This document shows positions 50,775-59,523 of a DNA stretch of 64,000 nt, piece after piece. A program made the position numbers and the translations under genes. Every line of letters starts with the position of its first letter. Positions within the stretch are counted from its first letter, which is position 1. This stretch comes from JACOZM01 sp035289385 (GTDB lineage: Archaea; Nanobdellota; Nanobdellia; Woesearchaeales; GW2011-AR9), in assembly GCA_035289385.1 (NCBI GenBank), contig DATDXI010000012.1, positions 1 to 64,000 on the forward strand. The letters run 5' to 3'. The notes below the pieces were generated by a model. The model was given only the letters and a program-made list of their open reading frames with translations, did not search any database and had not been told where the DNA came from.

Positions 50775-51446
50775 TTATTTTGTTACCATTCTAGATGATT
50801 GACCTGCACTAATAGGTATCATCATTTCTCTGGCATATTCCACCAAATCAAGAGGTACATCTGGCTGCTCAACACACCAGCCTTTCTCTGACCAGTCAGC
50901 TATCTTTACCAACTCCGTCATAGCTTCCATTTGATCTCTTGGTCTCGTCGGATCAAAGATATAATTTGTTCCTGTTCTCCTGTACTCTGCTGTAAACTGT
51001 TTTTCTGCCGCTTTAAGAAGATGGACCGCATGAACTCTTCTCATCTGGGTTGGATGAATAATTATCGTCAAATGGCTATGAGATAGCTCGTGGTGAACGA
51101 TAGTATCTATCCCCAATGCTGAATTCTCTGCTCCATTCCTCGCTTCTGCTTCGACATAAATATGATTCTGAGGGACTCCATGAACAATATTCAGGAGTAA
51201 TGCCTGCCATTTTGCTTCCGGAACCTTTAGATCACCCAAATAACCTGAATCTTTGCCTAATCCCCCAGTAAACAGAACATATCCCACTAGTTGGGAATGG
51301 TACAGCTCTGCTGCTCGTTCCGCAACGAGAGGATCATCTCGGCAGAAGACGAAAGCTCCATCTGACCTTTCAAGAGGATGCGTCGGATTATAGAGATAAT
51401 CAAATATGTCTCTTATTTTCTGCGGCTCAACAGGCATTTTATTCAT
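50775..51446 (-). CDS. YdcF/DUF218-like protein
   Basis: This 223-residue protein matches the DUF218 pattern: GAFVFCRDDPLVAERAAELYH, GYVLFTGGLGKDSGYLG, VPQNHIYVEAEARNGAEN with the E-x-A-xN-xxEN core, and HSHLTIIIHPTQMRRVHAV. E. coli YdcF is a soluble member reported to bind SAM; others (ElyC/SanA) act in envelope metabolism. The protein here is soluble, with no membrane anchor. I cannot say what it does. Upstream lies a hairpin-rich stretch. Confidence 0.75.
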   Translation of the reverse strand: MNKMPVEPQKIRDIFDYLYNPTHPLERSDGAFVFCRDDPLVAERAAELYHSQLVGYVLFTGGLGKDSGYLGDLKVPEAKWQALLLNIVHGVPQNHIYVEAEARNGAENSALGIDTIVHHELSHSHLTIIIHPTQMRRVHAVHLLKAAEKQFTAEYRRTGTNYIFDPTRPRDQMEAMTELVKIADWSEKGWCVEQPDVPLDLVEYAREMMIPISAGQSSRMVTK

Positions 51447-51475
51447 CAGTTCTACTCCATATTTTTACGAGTAAA

Positions 51476-51600
51476 GAAATTCCTAAAAATTGCTACCCCG
51501 CAGCAAGCTACGGGGCATTACGCAATTTTTCGAGACGGAATTTCTAACTCCACGTTGGGTTACGCAGCAAGCTGTGGGGTATGAACCCCAACGTTGGAAT
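51476..51600. repeat. Two adjacent cruciform-forming palindromes
   Basis: The left one nests GAAATTCC/GGAATTTC (51476-51483, 51537-51544), AAAAATTGC/GCAATTTTT (51485-51493, 51522-51530) and CCCCG/CGGGG around AGCAAGCT. The right one pairs CACGTTGGG with CCCCAACGTTGG around CAGCAAGCTG. Both centres share GCAGCAAGCT. It may be a remnant of a mobile element or an RNA structure between two minus-strand genes. Confidence 0.7.
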
Positions 51601-51631
51601 CAGTTTTAGTCACTATTTTTACTCTTCAGAT

Positions 51632-52336
51632 CTATCCCCCTTGATACGAAATCCCATCAGGATAATTTTGAACAGCATGCTGATACGAGCTCTTCGTTCC
51701 CGTATCGAACCAGCTGAACTTCTGGATCTCCATGCCCTTCTTGATCAGCGCTTGAAATCCATTCGACACTTGGATTTCTCCACCTATCACCGTCTTGTTC
51801 TGTTCCAGATTGCTCCAGAAAGTTGAATGATCATAAACACCGGCAAGACCGATAAAAGCAAATCTGTTGTCGCACTTCACTTTATCATCTATGCGGATAA
51901 CTTTGCCATTTTTTTCTTTCACCGAACAGAATCTGGAGGTATCAGGAACTTCCGCCACGCCAAACCAATTGGCAGTTGGAGCAGGAACAACTTCCTTTAC
52001 AAGAGTATCAGCTGAAAAAAAGATGAATGGGCATTGCAGCTTATCCTTGCAGCAGAGCAGGGAATATCCTGGGCCAGTTCCTTCCCCCTCAAACTTATCT
52101 ACATGGACAAATTCCAAGGACCTGGTAGGATAATTGACGGTAAGATAATCTATCACCGTCTCTTTCTTGTAGCCTACGGCTATCACTATCAGAACATTTT
52201 CAGGAAATTTCTCGATGATGTGGCAGATAGCAGGCTTACCATGGACAGGGATGAGCGCTTTATTGAACGTCTTGGTGAAATAGCTCATCCTAACCCCTAA
52301 TCCTGCAGTCAAGATGCATACTTTATATTTTTCCAT
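51632..52336 (-). CDS. Sugar/small-molecule nucleotidyltransferase, single domain
   Basis: This 234-residue protein is a close paralogue of the N-terminal half of the nucleotidyltransferase-kinase at 48337, with VCILTAGLGVRMSYFTKTFN, ALIPVHGKPAICHIIEKFP, KFEGEGTGPGYSLLCCKDKL, FIFFSADTLV and FIGLAGVYDH. Both have NWFG and EIQVSNGF, which suggests a common substrate class. It lacks the kinase domain. GGAGGA eight bases before ATG 52336 supports the start. In the N-terminal loop LTAGLG replaces LAAGxG. It probably makes an NDP- or CMP-linked compound in the same pathway. Confidence 0.82.
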   Translation of the reverse strand: MEKYKVCILTAGLGVRMSYFTKTFNKALIPVHGKPAICHIIEKFPENVLIVIAVGYKKETVIDYLTVNYPTRSLEFVHVDKFEGEGTGPGYSLLCCKDKLQCPFIFFSADTLVKEVVPAPTANWFGVAEVPDTSRFCSVKEKNGKVIRIDDKVKCDNRFAFIGLAGVYDHSTFWSNLEQNKTVIGGEIQVSNGFQALIKKGMEIQKFSWFDTGTKSSYQHAVQNYPDGISYQGG

Positions 52337-52348
52337 GATAATATCCTC

Positions 52349-52437
52349 CTCTATCAGTATTATCTTTCTATCTCTATCAGTATAATCTTCCTATCTCTCT
52401 CAAATAATCATTTCTTGAAGTTTATTTCTTGAAGTTT
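52349..52437. repeat. Two repeat pairs: 23-bp twice and 14-bp twice
   Basis: A 23-bp unit starting CTCTATCAGTA occurs at 52349 and 52372, and ATTTCTTGAAGTTT occurs at 52410 and 52424. Together they fill the gap between two minus-strand genes. Confidence 0.88.
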
Positions 52438-52445
52438 ACTAGTTA

Positions 52446-52814
52446 TCATTGTTTAAATGCTTTTATGCTTTTGATCTTCCCTTGTAGAGAAAATTCCAAT
52501 ATGTCTATTACTCTTATTTTTTCTTTGCCATTGATCGTTATCAATAAATCACCGATAATCACATTTCCATCCTGATATATATTTAATGGCTCAACAAATA
52601 TCCTCTCTACCGACTCAAATATTGCCTTGACTGCTTCTATGATGTTATCCTTCTCTTGAATATTATTCTCCCAATCAATAAGTAAGGCTTTAGAATCAAG
52701 CATATCGCTGATTTTATCACTATTTTTATCTGAAAATAGTTGAAAATACTCCCTGGCAGCTCCTTTAAAATCCTTTTTTACTTTCTTTAAATCTCTTCCT
52801 GCTTCCATGTTCAC
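52446..52814 (-). CDS. NTF2/SnoaL-like small protein
   Basis: This 122-residue protein looks like the NTF2-like fold used by SnoaL and ketosteroid isomerase-type proteins: a helix with YFQLFSDKNSDKISDMLDSK, a strand pair (LLIDWENNIQEKDNIIEAV) and a C-terminal sheet (GNVIIGDLLITI, IRVIDILEFSLQGKIKSIKAF). These small proteins serve as isomerases, cyclases or simple binding proteins. The start is GTG 52814 or ATG 52808; a CATTATAAGT element lies about 28 bases upstream on the minus strand. The function is unknown. Confidence 0.65.
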   Translation of the reverse strand: MNMEAGRDLKKVKKDFKGAAREYFQLFSDKNSDKISDMLDSKALLIDWENNIQEKDNIIEAVKAIFESVERIFVEPLNIYQDGNVIIGDLLITINGKEKIRVIDILEFSLQGKIKSIKAFKQ

Positions 52815-52837
52815 GTTACAGCATCAACAGCAAAAAA

Positions 52838-52905
52838 GACTTATAATGCTTATGGAATATAGTGCTTAGGGAGTATAAGGCTTATGGGGGATAGTGCTTA
52901 TGGAA
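52838..52905. repeat. Degenerate repeats of about 18 bp
   Basis: Units of the type TATAATGCTTATGGAATA recur with changes between the NTF2-like and radical SAM genes. The first copy carries the TATA element of the NTF2-like gene. Confidence 0.6.
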
Positions 52906-53016
52906 GAGGAGAGGTGGTATCATTAGAGTGAATACATCAGTGGAAAGCTCTGCTTCTGATGGTAAACCCCGCAATCTCATCTAAAAGAGCTAATAGAACA
53001 ACAACTGAAATAAAAA

Positions 53017-54576
53017 TTAACATTCCGGCAGCATTATTTTCTCATTCCGCAACTTGGCAAAATCAAATTTCTCCCAGCGCAGAGCCATCAATCGCTCAAA
53101 TAATTCCTGATTAGCCTCATAATCCACTTCACATCTCTTGATCTGCGGATAATATTCCTCTGGCAACGCTACATACAGCATGAATACTCTCCAGAGATTC
53201 TTGATCTCTTCCGCGCTAAGATATGGTGGAGGCATCTCTAACAAGGATTCCTGAGTAAAGGTGACCATCGGCTTGTCTGGAGAAAGAAATCCCTTCTCAA
53301 TGCATAACTTTGTCAATTCCTGCCCCGGCTGCGGCTGGAAGATAGATACGGAACAGACAGAAGGCTTGATCCTCCGGCATAAGTCGACCGTCATGAAATA
53401 ATCTTCCCGCGTCTCGTACGGCAAACCCATCATACAGAATGCGTTGCAGCGGATATCATATTTATGCAGCAGGTCAAACGCAGTGATCACCTGTTCAGCC
53501 TTACACTCTCTGTTGCATACCTGAAGGATCTTCTCTGAACCGGACTCCACACCTATGCTTACTTGGAAAGGGATATTATATTGTACGATCTCCCGCAGCT
53601 TTTCATCACTCACTGTTTCAGCTCTTGTCTGGAAGATGAAGGGCTTCCCGATCTCTGCGGCATAGCGTTTCATGAAATCTCTTAGCCAAGAAAAAGGATG
53701 AGATAGAAAACATTCATCAGTAAATTGGAAAATATCTATCTTATGGTCATCGACCATCATCTTCATATGCTCCATGCAAGAATCCAACGGTCTCTTGATC
53801 AGGAACTTGGTCAATGGCTCTGGCTCTTCACCACCTTGAGTATAAATCTTCTTCAGGGCAGTATTTCCGCAGTAGGAGCAGCTGAACGGGCATCCCCTCG
53901 CCACTTCCATATCATATCTCCTTATCATCTTCCCATCGAATGGGCGCACAAAATAAGCATCATCAAAGAACGAGAAATCCTGTTTGACGTCCCAAAGCTC
54001 TTCCGCAGAAGCCAGGCGCCGCCGTGGATTCGTCTTTACCGTCTTGCTCTGCCGGTCATAAAAATATGTCCCTCTGATCTCCGTAAGTTTTTCACCATTC
54101 TCGATCTTATCTAAGAGTTCTTTGAATGTCAACTCCCCTTGGCCTATAGCGACGAGATCAAACAGCCCAGATTCAGCAACCTCCATAGGAGATAACGTCG
54201 AATGAATACCTCCGATGATGACTGTCGTATCTTTAGGAATCTTCACCTTGTGGAAGAACGTTAACAGAAATTGGTATTCATAAGACATCGCATTGATGAC
54301 GATAAGATCAGGATGGAAGCTGTCAATTCTTTCTTGAAGATCCGGAACTATCCTTTCTTTAGGTATTTTCCCGTCAGCGAAGAACATAAACCCTTTCTTG
54401 AATCCACCTGCCTTCTCTTTCTCTGTCGATGAATCCATGCCGGTCTCATGCTTATAAGTATCAAAGTACTCTGCCTTCCAACCCTTATGGCGGGCAATTC
54501 CTGCTAATGATGGAATGACCGTGCTGATGGCCGCCCAATTTGCAGAGTTTGGAAAAAAAAACAACACCTTTTTCAT
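53017..54576 (-). CDS. B12-binding-domain radical SAM protein
   Basis: This 519-residue protein has a cobalamin-binding-type Rossmann region (VLFFFPNSANWAAISTVIPSLA; TTVIIGGIHSTLSPMEVAE; VAIGQGELTFKELL) and a radical SAM core with EVARGCPFSCSYC, the Cx3Cx2C cluster site, then FQFTDECFLSH, IGVESGSEKIL and CMMGLPYETRED. Such enzymes carry out radical methylations or rearrangements, often in glycan, lipid or tetrapyrrole pathways. The substrate cannot be told. A TATA box 26 bases before ATG marks a leaderless transcript. It diverges from the DUF4346-like gene. Confidence 0.88.
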   Translation of the reverse strand: MKKVLFFFPNSANWAAISTVIPSLAGIARHKGWKAEYFDTYKHETGMDSSTEKEKAGGFKKGFMFFADGKIPKERIVPDLQERIDSFHPDLIVINAMSYEYQFLLTFFHKVKIPKDTTVIIGGIHSTLSPMEVAESGLFDLVAIGQGELTFKELLDKIENGEKLTEIRGTYFYDRQSKTVKTNPRRRLASAEELWDVKQDFSFFDDAYFVRPFDGKMIRRYDMEVARGCPFSCSYCGNTALKKIYTQGGEEPEPLTKFLIKRPLDSCMEHMKMMVDDHKIDIFQFTDECFLSHPFSWLRDFMKRYAAEIGKPFIFQTRAETVSDEKLREIVQYNIPFQVSIGVESGSEKILQVCNRECKAEQVITAFDLLHKYDIRCNAFCMMGLPYETREDYFMTVDLCRRIKPSVCSVSIFQPQPGQELTKLCIEKGFLSPDKPMVTFTQESLLEMPPPYLSAEEIKNLWRVFMLYVALPEEYYPQIKRCEVDYEANQELFERLMALRWEKFDFAKLRNEKIMLPEC

Positions 54577-54596
54577 AGGGTAATGGGGGAGAGATA

Positions 54597-54607
54597 TACT
54601 TTATAAA
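54597..54607 (-). promoter_or_regulatory. TATA box for the 53017-54576 radical SAM gene
   Basis: The minus strand reads TTTTATAAAGT centred 26 bases before ATG 54576. A plus-strand CTTTTATATC at 54629-54638 is about 28 bases before ATG 54661. Confidence 0.6.
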
Positions 54608-54660
54608 ATTATCGCTGCTCTAACGAAAGGCTTTTATATCATAACCCTGCTCTGGATAGG

Positions 54661-55005
54661 ATGGCAACAATCAAAGGGAAATGGTGGAATATCGACATGC
54701 CCGATGAAGTCAATCTTATTGTTTCCAAAAAACATGCCTGGAAACAGGATCCAACAGGGTATTTCCTGATCCGCATCAACAAAGAAAAGCAGGAGATCGA
54801 AGCAGCCTTCTGCGGCAACAACCATAAGATCCAGAAAATAATCGTCGGCAAACACCCGGAAGAGATCTATTACACCATGATCCGCGAGGGGCTCATTTCA
54901 CTTTTGGAACATGCCGCTAATATGGGTAGTGAACTTCAGAAAGCATACTTGGCCATGAAAAATGATCTGAACTATGTCCAGGATGATGATCTTATTCTCA
55001 AATAA
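54661..55005 (+). CDS. DUF4346-like protein
   Basis: This 114-residue protein starts 28 bases after a TATA element. The sequence GKWWNIDMPDEVNLI, DPTGYFLIRINKEKQEIEAAFC and GKHPEEIYYTMIREGLIS, with HAANMGSELQKAYLAMKN, agrees with what I recall of DUF4346, a small archaeal and bacterial domain sometimes joined to pterin-related proteins. Its reaction is unknown. It is soluble. It stands alone between convergent and divergent neighbours, and need not be part of the glycan pathway. Confidence 0.65.
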   Translation: MATIKGKWWNIDMPDEVNLIVSKKHAWKQDPTGYFLIRINKEKQEIEAAFCGNNHKIQKIIVGKHPEEIYYTMIREGLISLLEHAANMGSELQKAYLAMKNDLNYVQDDDLILK

Positions 55006-55066
55006 AGTATGATTCTTCCTCAAAGAAAGGCGATACGCATTAATAGTTTTATTATCATAAAGAATG

Positions 55067-55873
55067 TCACATCCCCTGATACCCTAAATAATATTTCTTT
55101 GTAAGCTCCAAGAGCTGTCGGTGGTTTTCTTGATTGTTTGAAGCGATGACAACTACAGAATCTGAAGTTACCGCATTTCCCAGATAGTCAGTAACAACCC
55201 CTCCTGCTTCTTTGACCAGAACAGCGCCTGCCATAAAGTCATAGGAATGAACGGCATCAGAGATAGAGCAGACAAACTGTCCGGAAGCCACACCAGACAG
55301 CTGCAGAACGTTGCTGCCAATAGCACGGATTGTTGCACCACAGCTCAGCAATTCTTCCTGCGTCTTTATTTTTCGCAATGCCCGGTCGTCCCGAAACGAT
55401 CCATCTAAAACAACGATACCCTTTGCCAGCGACAGGCTGTTCACCTTTATTTTTGTTCCATTGCAGAAAGCCCCATTTCCCTTTTCAGCCCAAAATAATT
55501 GATTAGTGAAAGGGTTATAAATGACACCAAGCACTGCTTCTCCACCCATCTCCACGCCAATCGATATGCCGCATATTGGAATTTTATTTTTGAAATTCGT
55601 TGTCCCATCTAAAGGATCAACATGCCATCGTATTTTCCCGATACCTGTAGTTCCCGTCTCTTCACCGACGAAAACGTGGCTTGGAAAGCGCTTCATCACA
55701 AGCTCCTTGATCGCCTGTTCTGCCTCTTTATCGGCGATACTGACAACAGTTTTATCTGCCTTTAGCGCAAAAGAAACATCTCCGCCAAAATACTTCAGAA
55801 TAATTTCACCAGCTTTTTTTGCTGCTTCTTGAGCAGTAGATAGCATAGTGGTAGGTAGCGTAGTATCCATCAT
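55067..55873 (-). CDS. Inositol-monophosphatase-family phosphatase
   Basis: This 268-residue protein has the IMPase signature: KTVVSIADKEAEQAI, VFVGEETGTTG, WHVDPLDGTTNFKNKIP for the metal site, and SYDFMAGAVLVKEAGG at the second site, where the usual WDxAAG is YDFMAG. Such magnesium enzymes remove phosphate from inositol, sugars or PAP. In archaea several serve as fructose bisphosphatase or inositol phosphatase. Its position before a second IMPase-family gene and a HAD phosphatase gene suggests dephosphorylation in a sugar pathway. Confidence 0.88.
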   Translation of the reverse strand: MMDTTLPTTMLSTAQEAAKKAGEIILKYFGGDVSFALKADKTVVSIADKEAEQAIKELVMKRFPSHVFVGEETGTTGIGKIRWHVDPLDGTTNFKNKIPICGISIGVEMGGEAVLGVIYNPFTNQLFWAEKGNGAFCNGTKIKVNSLSLAKGIVVLDGSFRDDRALRKIKTQEELLSCGATIRAIGSNVLQLSGVASGQFVCSISDAVHSYDFMAGAVLVKEAGGVVTDYLGNAVTSDSVVVIASNNQENHRQLLELTKKYYLGYQGM

Positions 55874-55886
55874 CCTGCCTCATCTG

Positions 55887-55954
55887 CTTTTACTTTCACT
55901 TTTGCTTCAGCTGTTGCTTCAGTTGTTGTTTTAGCTTTTACTTTAGCTGTTGAC
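55887..55954. repeat. Degenerate 12-bp repeats between the two IMPase-family genes
   Basis: TTGCTTCAGCTG and TTGCTTCAGTTG are adjacent, flanked by related TTTTAGCTTTTACTTTAGCTG sequence split over the rest of the gap. Confidence 0.75.
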
Positions 55955-55970
55955 GGTGAAAAAAGTATTT

Positions 55971-56942
55971 TCATTGTCGAAATTCCACTGCCTTGCTTAA
56001 GATCTCTTCGAGACGTTCAAGGTTATCCCCATTATTAGCAGCAATGACCATATCAGCAGCTTCAATGTCATGGCAATCGACAACTTCAGTGTCATGATTG
56101 AACATCTGCCCGGAATCTAACTTCCTGTTCCCAGTGGTGGGATTAGTTTCAATGTTGTAGCATCTTGCCACTCCCCCAGCTTCAACGACATGCAATAAGC
56201 CAATGACATCAAACGGTCCACCGATTGCCGTAGTGATATTTCCCACAAGAGTAGGTCGTCCTGTTGCAGACAATGCAAAATGGCCGCCGTTAGTATAAAA
56301 TGTTGATTCTTTTGCTCCTGCAGCTTCAATGCCGCTGCTTAATGCTCTTCTTCCGTCAGCATAAAGAACTGACCGCTTCCCCTTTTCCCGAGCAAAAGCA
56401 TGATTGACATCGACTAAAACAGCTCCTTTCTGTAAGCCTTGTTGATTGACATGAAGGAGTAGACCATCTTCCGATAGCCATTGACCTGACTCATAATCAA
56501 ACCTATTTAGCCAGGCACCATCTCTTTTGGCAGAGAACCAAAATCTTCCCGTTGTTGGTTCCATCGTAGCAGCTGCGAGAACTTGTTTTGCTCCGGAGTC
56601 ATATGCCCCCAGAATAACCGTCGGTGTTGGACCACCGATCAAGAATCCTCCTGTGCCATCAAGTGGATCAAAGTAGACTTTAATGCTTGATCTCAAACTA
56701 CCACTATCAGCAGAAGCTTCTTCAGAATTAATCCGATATCTTCCTAACCCTTTCTGAATAATTGGAAGAGCTCTCTCCTGACTTCCTGTATCCACGACGG
56801 TGACTGCTGTCTTGTCTCCTTTAAGGTGATACTCTGTTAAATCAACTTCTCCTAAAATCGCCTCTCTGATATAAGCTGATGAAGCGACTAACGCTTCCTT
56901 TGCCGTCTCTCGAAATGCATACGCATCAAATAGTTGTGCCAT
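55971..56942 (-). CDS. Inositol-monophosphatase-superfamily protein, divergent
   Basis: This 323-residue protein keeps the IMPase metal motif as VYFDPLDGTGGFLIGG and the second-site acid in GGPFDVIGLLHVVEAGG, with TVVDTGSQERALP and RINSEEASAD in the places of the first acids. It is longer than the neighbour at 55067 and only distantly similar. It probably dephosphorylates a different substrate, or acts as a 3'(2'),5'-bisphosphate or sugar phosphatase. TGGAGGG six bases before ATG 56942 supports the start. Confidence 0.78.
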   Translation of the reverse strand: MAQLFDAYAFRETAKEALVASSAYIREAILGEVDLTEYHLKGDKTAVTVVDTGSQERALPIIQKGLGRYRINSEEASADSGSLRSSIKVYFDPLDGTGGFLIGGPTPTVILGAYDSGAKQVLAAATMEPTTGRFWFSAKRDGAWLNRFDYESGQWLSEDGLLLHVNQQGLQKGAVLVDVNHAFAREKGKRSVLYADGRRALSSGIEAAGAKESTFYTNGGHFALSATGRPTLVGNITTAIGGPFDVIGLLHVVEAGGVARCYNIETNPTTGNRKLDSGQMFNHDTEVVDCHDIEAADMVIAANNGDNLERLEEILSKAVEFRQ

Positions 56943-57026
56943 AATATTCCCTCCATAAAGTATTTATTTTATGTATGTTTTTAGTTTTTTAATCTTCAAT
57001 TACATCTATACTTCTAATTACACTTA

Positions 57027-57698
57027 CTATTTCCTTCCCACTATTGCAACAATCTCTTGGAGATTATGGACGGTGTAATCCACTTCTCCTGCCTTTGGAA
57101 CAACATTCTTGCCTCTCCCCCAAGGCACCCAGATCGTTGTCATCCCCAGCGCCTTTGCCGGCAATAAGTCCGTCTTATACCTATCACCGACAACAAAACA
57201 ATCTTGAGGCAAAAATTTCAAGCCTTCCATGATCTCTTGATAAGGTTTCGTCTTATCATAATCTTCAACTACCAATATCTTTTGAAAGAGCTTCTTATCG
57301 ATGCCCGCCCGTTTCAGCTTCTCCATCTGGCCATCAGCATTTCCTTTGGTGACAAGACCAAAGGCAACCCCCAGAGCCCTAGCTTTCTGCAGCAATTCCA
57401 TCACTCCAGGAAGAGGCTTGATGGAATACTCAAAATTAAAGTTATAAAATCCTTTTTTTCCTGCTTCCAGATATGAAGCATCAGCATTGATCTCTTTTAA
57501 GAAAGTGGTGATAGCATCCGTGCCATCTTTTGCACCTTCATTGATTTCTGCCAATCTCTTTGCCGCTTTCTCAAATGATAGTACTTTCAACCCCGCCTTG
57601 ACCATCTCCTCTACTGCCTGATTGGTCAATTGAGGAAACATCGAGCCCCACGTATCTACTAAGCAATCATCAAGATCAAAAATAATCAGCTTTCCCAT
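57027..57698 (-). CDS. HAD-superfamily phosphatase
   Basis: ATG 57698 begins the conserved sequence MGKLIIFDLDDCLVDTWG; the frame can extend 20 codons upstream but only by reading a 12-bp repeat as VNYK units. The 223-residue protein has the nucleophile DLDDC (Asp-x-Asp), FGLVTKGNADGQ (motif II), a lysine in DYDKTKPYQEI and FVVGDRYKTDLLPAKALGM (motif IV). It is a cytoplasmic phosphatase of the phosphoglycolate/sugar phosphate type. Its place after the GT4 gene suggests a role in the same glycan precursor pathway. The substrate is unknown. Confidence 0.88.
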   Translation of the reverse strand: MGKLIIFDLDDCLVDTWGSMFPQLTNQAVEEMVKAGLKVLSFEKAAKRLAEINEGAKDGTDAITTFLKEINADASYLEAGKKGFYNFNFEYSIKPLPGVMELLQKARALGVAFGLVTKGNADGQMEKLKRAGIDKKLFQKILVVEDYDKTKPYQEIMEGLKFLPQDCFVVGDRYKTDLLPAKALGMTTIWVPWGRGKNVVPKAGEVDYTVHNLQEIVAIVGRK

Positions 57699-57734
57699 AT
57701 AATTTACCTTATAATTTACCTTATAATTTACCCT
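57699..57734. repeat. Three copies of a 12-bp tandem repeat
   Basis: ATAATTTACCTT is repeated directly upstream of ATG 57698, with the third copy changed at its end. Read as coding it gives VNYK units. Confidence 0.9.
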
Positions 57735-57745
57735 GTCATACCCTA

Positions 57746-58861
57746 TCATATCTCGCAAAAAAGATGCTTATAAAGTTTCTGTAACTGAGATTTTAACTCA
57801 AAGTTCTTTTCAACTCTTTCCCGTCCAGCCTTTCCCATAGACCCTACCCACTCTGGATTTTCCAAAAAGCGCTTGATTGCATAAACTATGGCAGCAACAT
57901 CTTTTTCAGGAACAAGAAACCCCGTTTTTCCATCATCAACCATCTCCGGAATCCCCCATACACTGCTAGCAATGACGGGTTTGCCGCAAGCCATCGCTTC
58001 CAGAAGAGCATTAGGAAATGATTCTGCGCTGTTTCTAAGAGAAGGAAGAACGATGATGTCATGCTGATGAATGATCTTTGGCAGTTCTTCCTGAGGGATT
58101 CGGCCAATAAAATGAATATAATTATTTTTTGTAAAGTATTTGTTCTTATAATACGATACCAACGGACCATCCCCAACGACGGTTAACGATACCAAACCAT
58201 CAAACAAAGAATCAGAGAATGAATGAACTGCTTCAAAGAGATAATCCAGACCTTTTTCCTTCCAAATTCTCCCTACAAACAATAGTTGAAGTGGTCGCCC
58301 TACTTCTTTCTTTTGAAGAGAGAACTTTTGAGGAGAGAAGAATTGAGTGTCAACACCATTATAGACAACTTCCCAAGGATGAGAGTATTGTTTCTGGACT
58401 ATCGCCTGAGAATTATACACTACTTTATCACAGCTTCGAATGACTACAGGCTTTGAAAAAGTGACTACAAACGATTTAAGAAGAGCAGAGAGAGAGTGAA
58501 GGTCATACTTCCAGGGGCTTCCACAGCGAAAAACAAGCCGTGATTTCCCTTTGATAAACGTGCCAAATAATCCACCAACAAAAAAATCATTGATGTAGAT
58601 GATCTTTGCTTCACCTATTCTTCGACGAAACTTCCACCAATCCAGAATATTTCCACTGTAATAAGTGATATTCCCCTCTTTCTTCTGAAAAGGCTTGCCC
58701 CAGCAGAAGACGGTGATAGAACGGAATTTTTCAGACAAGAGCTGCAGGATGGGCTTGTGAATGGAATTATGAAGAGTTTCCAAGCTAGAAAGGCTGATGA
58801 AGAGAAGATCAACAGGGATCTTTCCTTCATTTTCTTCATTCTCTTTAGTTATTTGGTTCAT
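57746..58861 (-). CDS. Glycosyltransferase family 4 (GT-B)
   Basis: This 371-residue protein has a first half that follows a GT4 layout (VDLLFISLSSLETLHNSIH; SRLVFRCGSPWKY) and a nucleotide-binding half with YNGVDTQFF, LLFVGRIWKEKGLDYLFEAV, TVVGDGPLVSYY, FIGRIPQEELPKII and the E-x7-E loop AESFPNALLEAMACGKPVIAS. It should transfer a hexose or uronic acid with retention to a lipid-linked glycan. GAGGAGATATAGT before ATG 58861 is its ribosome site; a CATATTTAAG element is about 50 bases upstream. Confidence 0.88.
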   Translation of the reverse strand: MNQITKENEENEGKIPVDLLFISLSSLETLHNSIHKPILQLLSEKFRSITVFCWGKPFQKKEGNITYYSGNILDWWKFRRRIGEAKIIYINDFFVGGLFGTFIKGKSRLVFRCGSPWKYDLHSLSALLKSFVVTFSKPVVIRSCDKVVYNSQAIVQKQYSHPWEVVYNGVDTQFFSPQKFSLQKKEVGRPLQLLFVGRIWKEKGLDYLFEAVHSFSDSLFDGLVSLTVVGDGPLVSYYKNKYFTKNNYIHFIGRIPQEELPKIIHQHDIIVLPSLRNSAESFPNALLEAMACGKPVIASSVWGIPEMVDDGKTGFLVPEKDVAAIVYAIKRFLENPEWVGSMGKAGRERVEKNFELKSQLQKLYKHLFCEI

Positions 58862-59007
58862 ACTATATCTCCTCTAGACACCATGAACGGTTCTTCTCAA
58901 AATCATCCTTAAATATGCTATGCAAAAGAGATCGATACATTGTTCATTTTTCCTATTGCCTACTACCATCTCTTCCTTCACTCAACACTCAGCCCAAGCT
59001 TTCCTAA

Positions 59008-59019
59008 CATTTATAAATA
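59008..59019 (+). promoter_or_regulatory. TATA box for the Alg14/Alg13-like operon
   Basis: CATTTATAAATA is centred about 27 bases before ATG 59041. Confidence 0.65.
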
Positions 59020-59040
59020 TCTTCAGCAGGAATACAACCT

Positions 59041-59523
59041 ATGAAACATATCCTCGTCCACCTCGGAATGGGCGGCCACACCTCACAGGTACTGCAGCTC
59101 ATCAGCAGCATGGGTGATAAATATGCTTACAGCTATCTTCTGGGAGATGACGATAAAACATCGGAGAAAAAGATCATCTTCCCTGGAAAAATTCATCGTG
59201 TCAAAAATCCCCGGCTGATGAGCGACAGATCCTTGTTGATCGTCCTCCTCAAAATGATCCCGGCAAGTTTCCAGCTGTTCCATGTTCTTCGGAGAGTAAA
59301 ACCGTACGCGGTCATCAGTTCCGGCCCATCATTAGCCATCCCCTTATTCTGGCTTGCTAAACTCTTAGGAATAAAAACGATCTTCATCGAGTCTTGGGTG
59401 AGGGTGCATCATGGATCTCAGGCAGGAAGATTCTGCTCTTCCGCTGCGGACCTTTTCTTCGTGCAATGGCCCAGCCTAAAAAACGTCTATCCTAAAGCAG
59501 TTTACGTGGGGAGATTATCATGA
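59041..59523 (+). CDS. Alg14/EpsE-like glycosyltransferase subunit
   Basis: This 160-residue protein has the Alg14 pattern: KHILVHLGMGGHTSQVLQLI, YSYLLGDDDKTSEKKI, PYAVISSGPSLAIPLFWLAK (a membrane-associated segment) and TIFIESWVRVHHGS. In eukaryotes Alg14 anchors Alg13 at the membrane to add the second GlcNAc of the dolichol glycan; bacterial EpsE/EpsF and PssD/PssE pairs add other sugars. It lacks the donor-binding domain, which the next gene supplies. The start codon of the partner overlaps its stop by four bases (ATGA), so the two are made together. Confidence 0.85.
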   Translation: MKHILVHLGMGGHTSQVLQLISSMGDKYAYSYLLGDDDKTSEKKIIFPGKIHRVKNPRLMSDRSLLIVLLKMIPASFQLFHVLRRVKPYAVISSGPSLAIPLFWLAKLLGIKTIFIESWVRVHHGSQAGRFCSSAADLFFVQWPSLKNVYPKAVYVGRLS

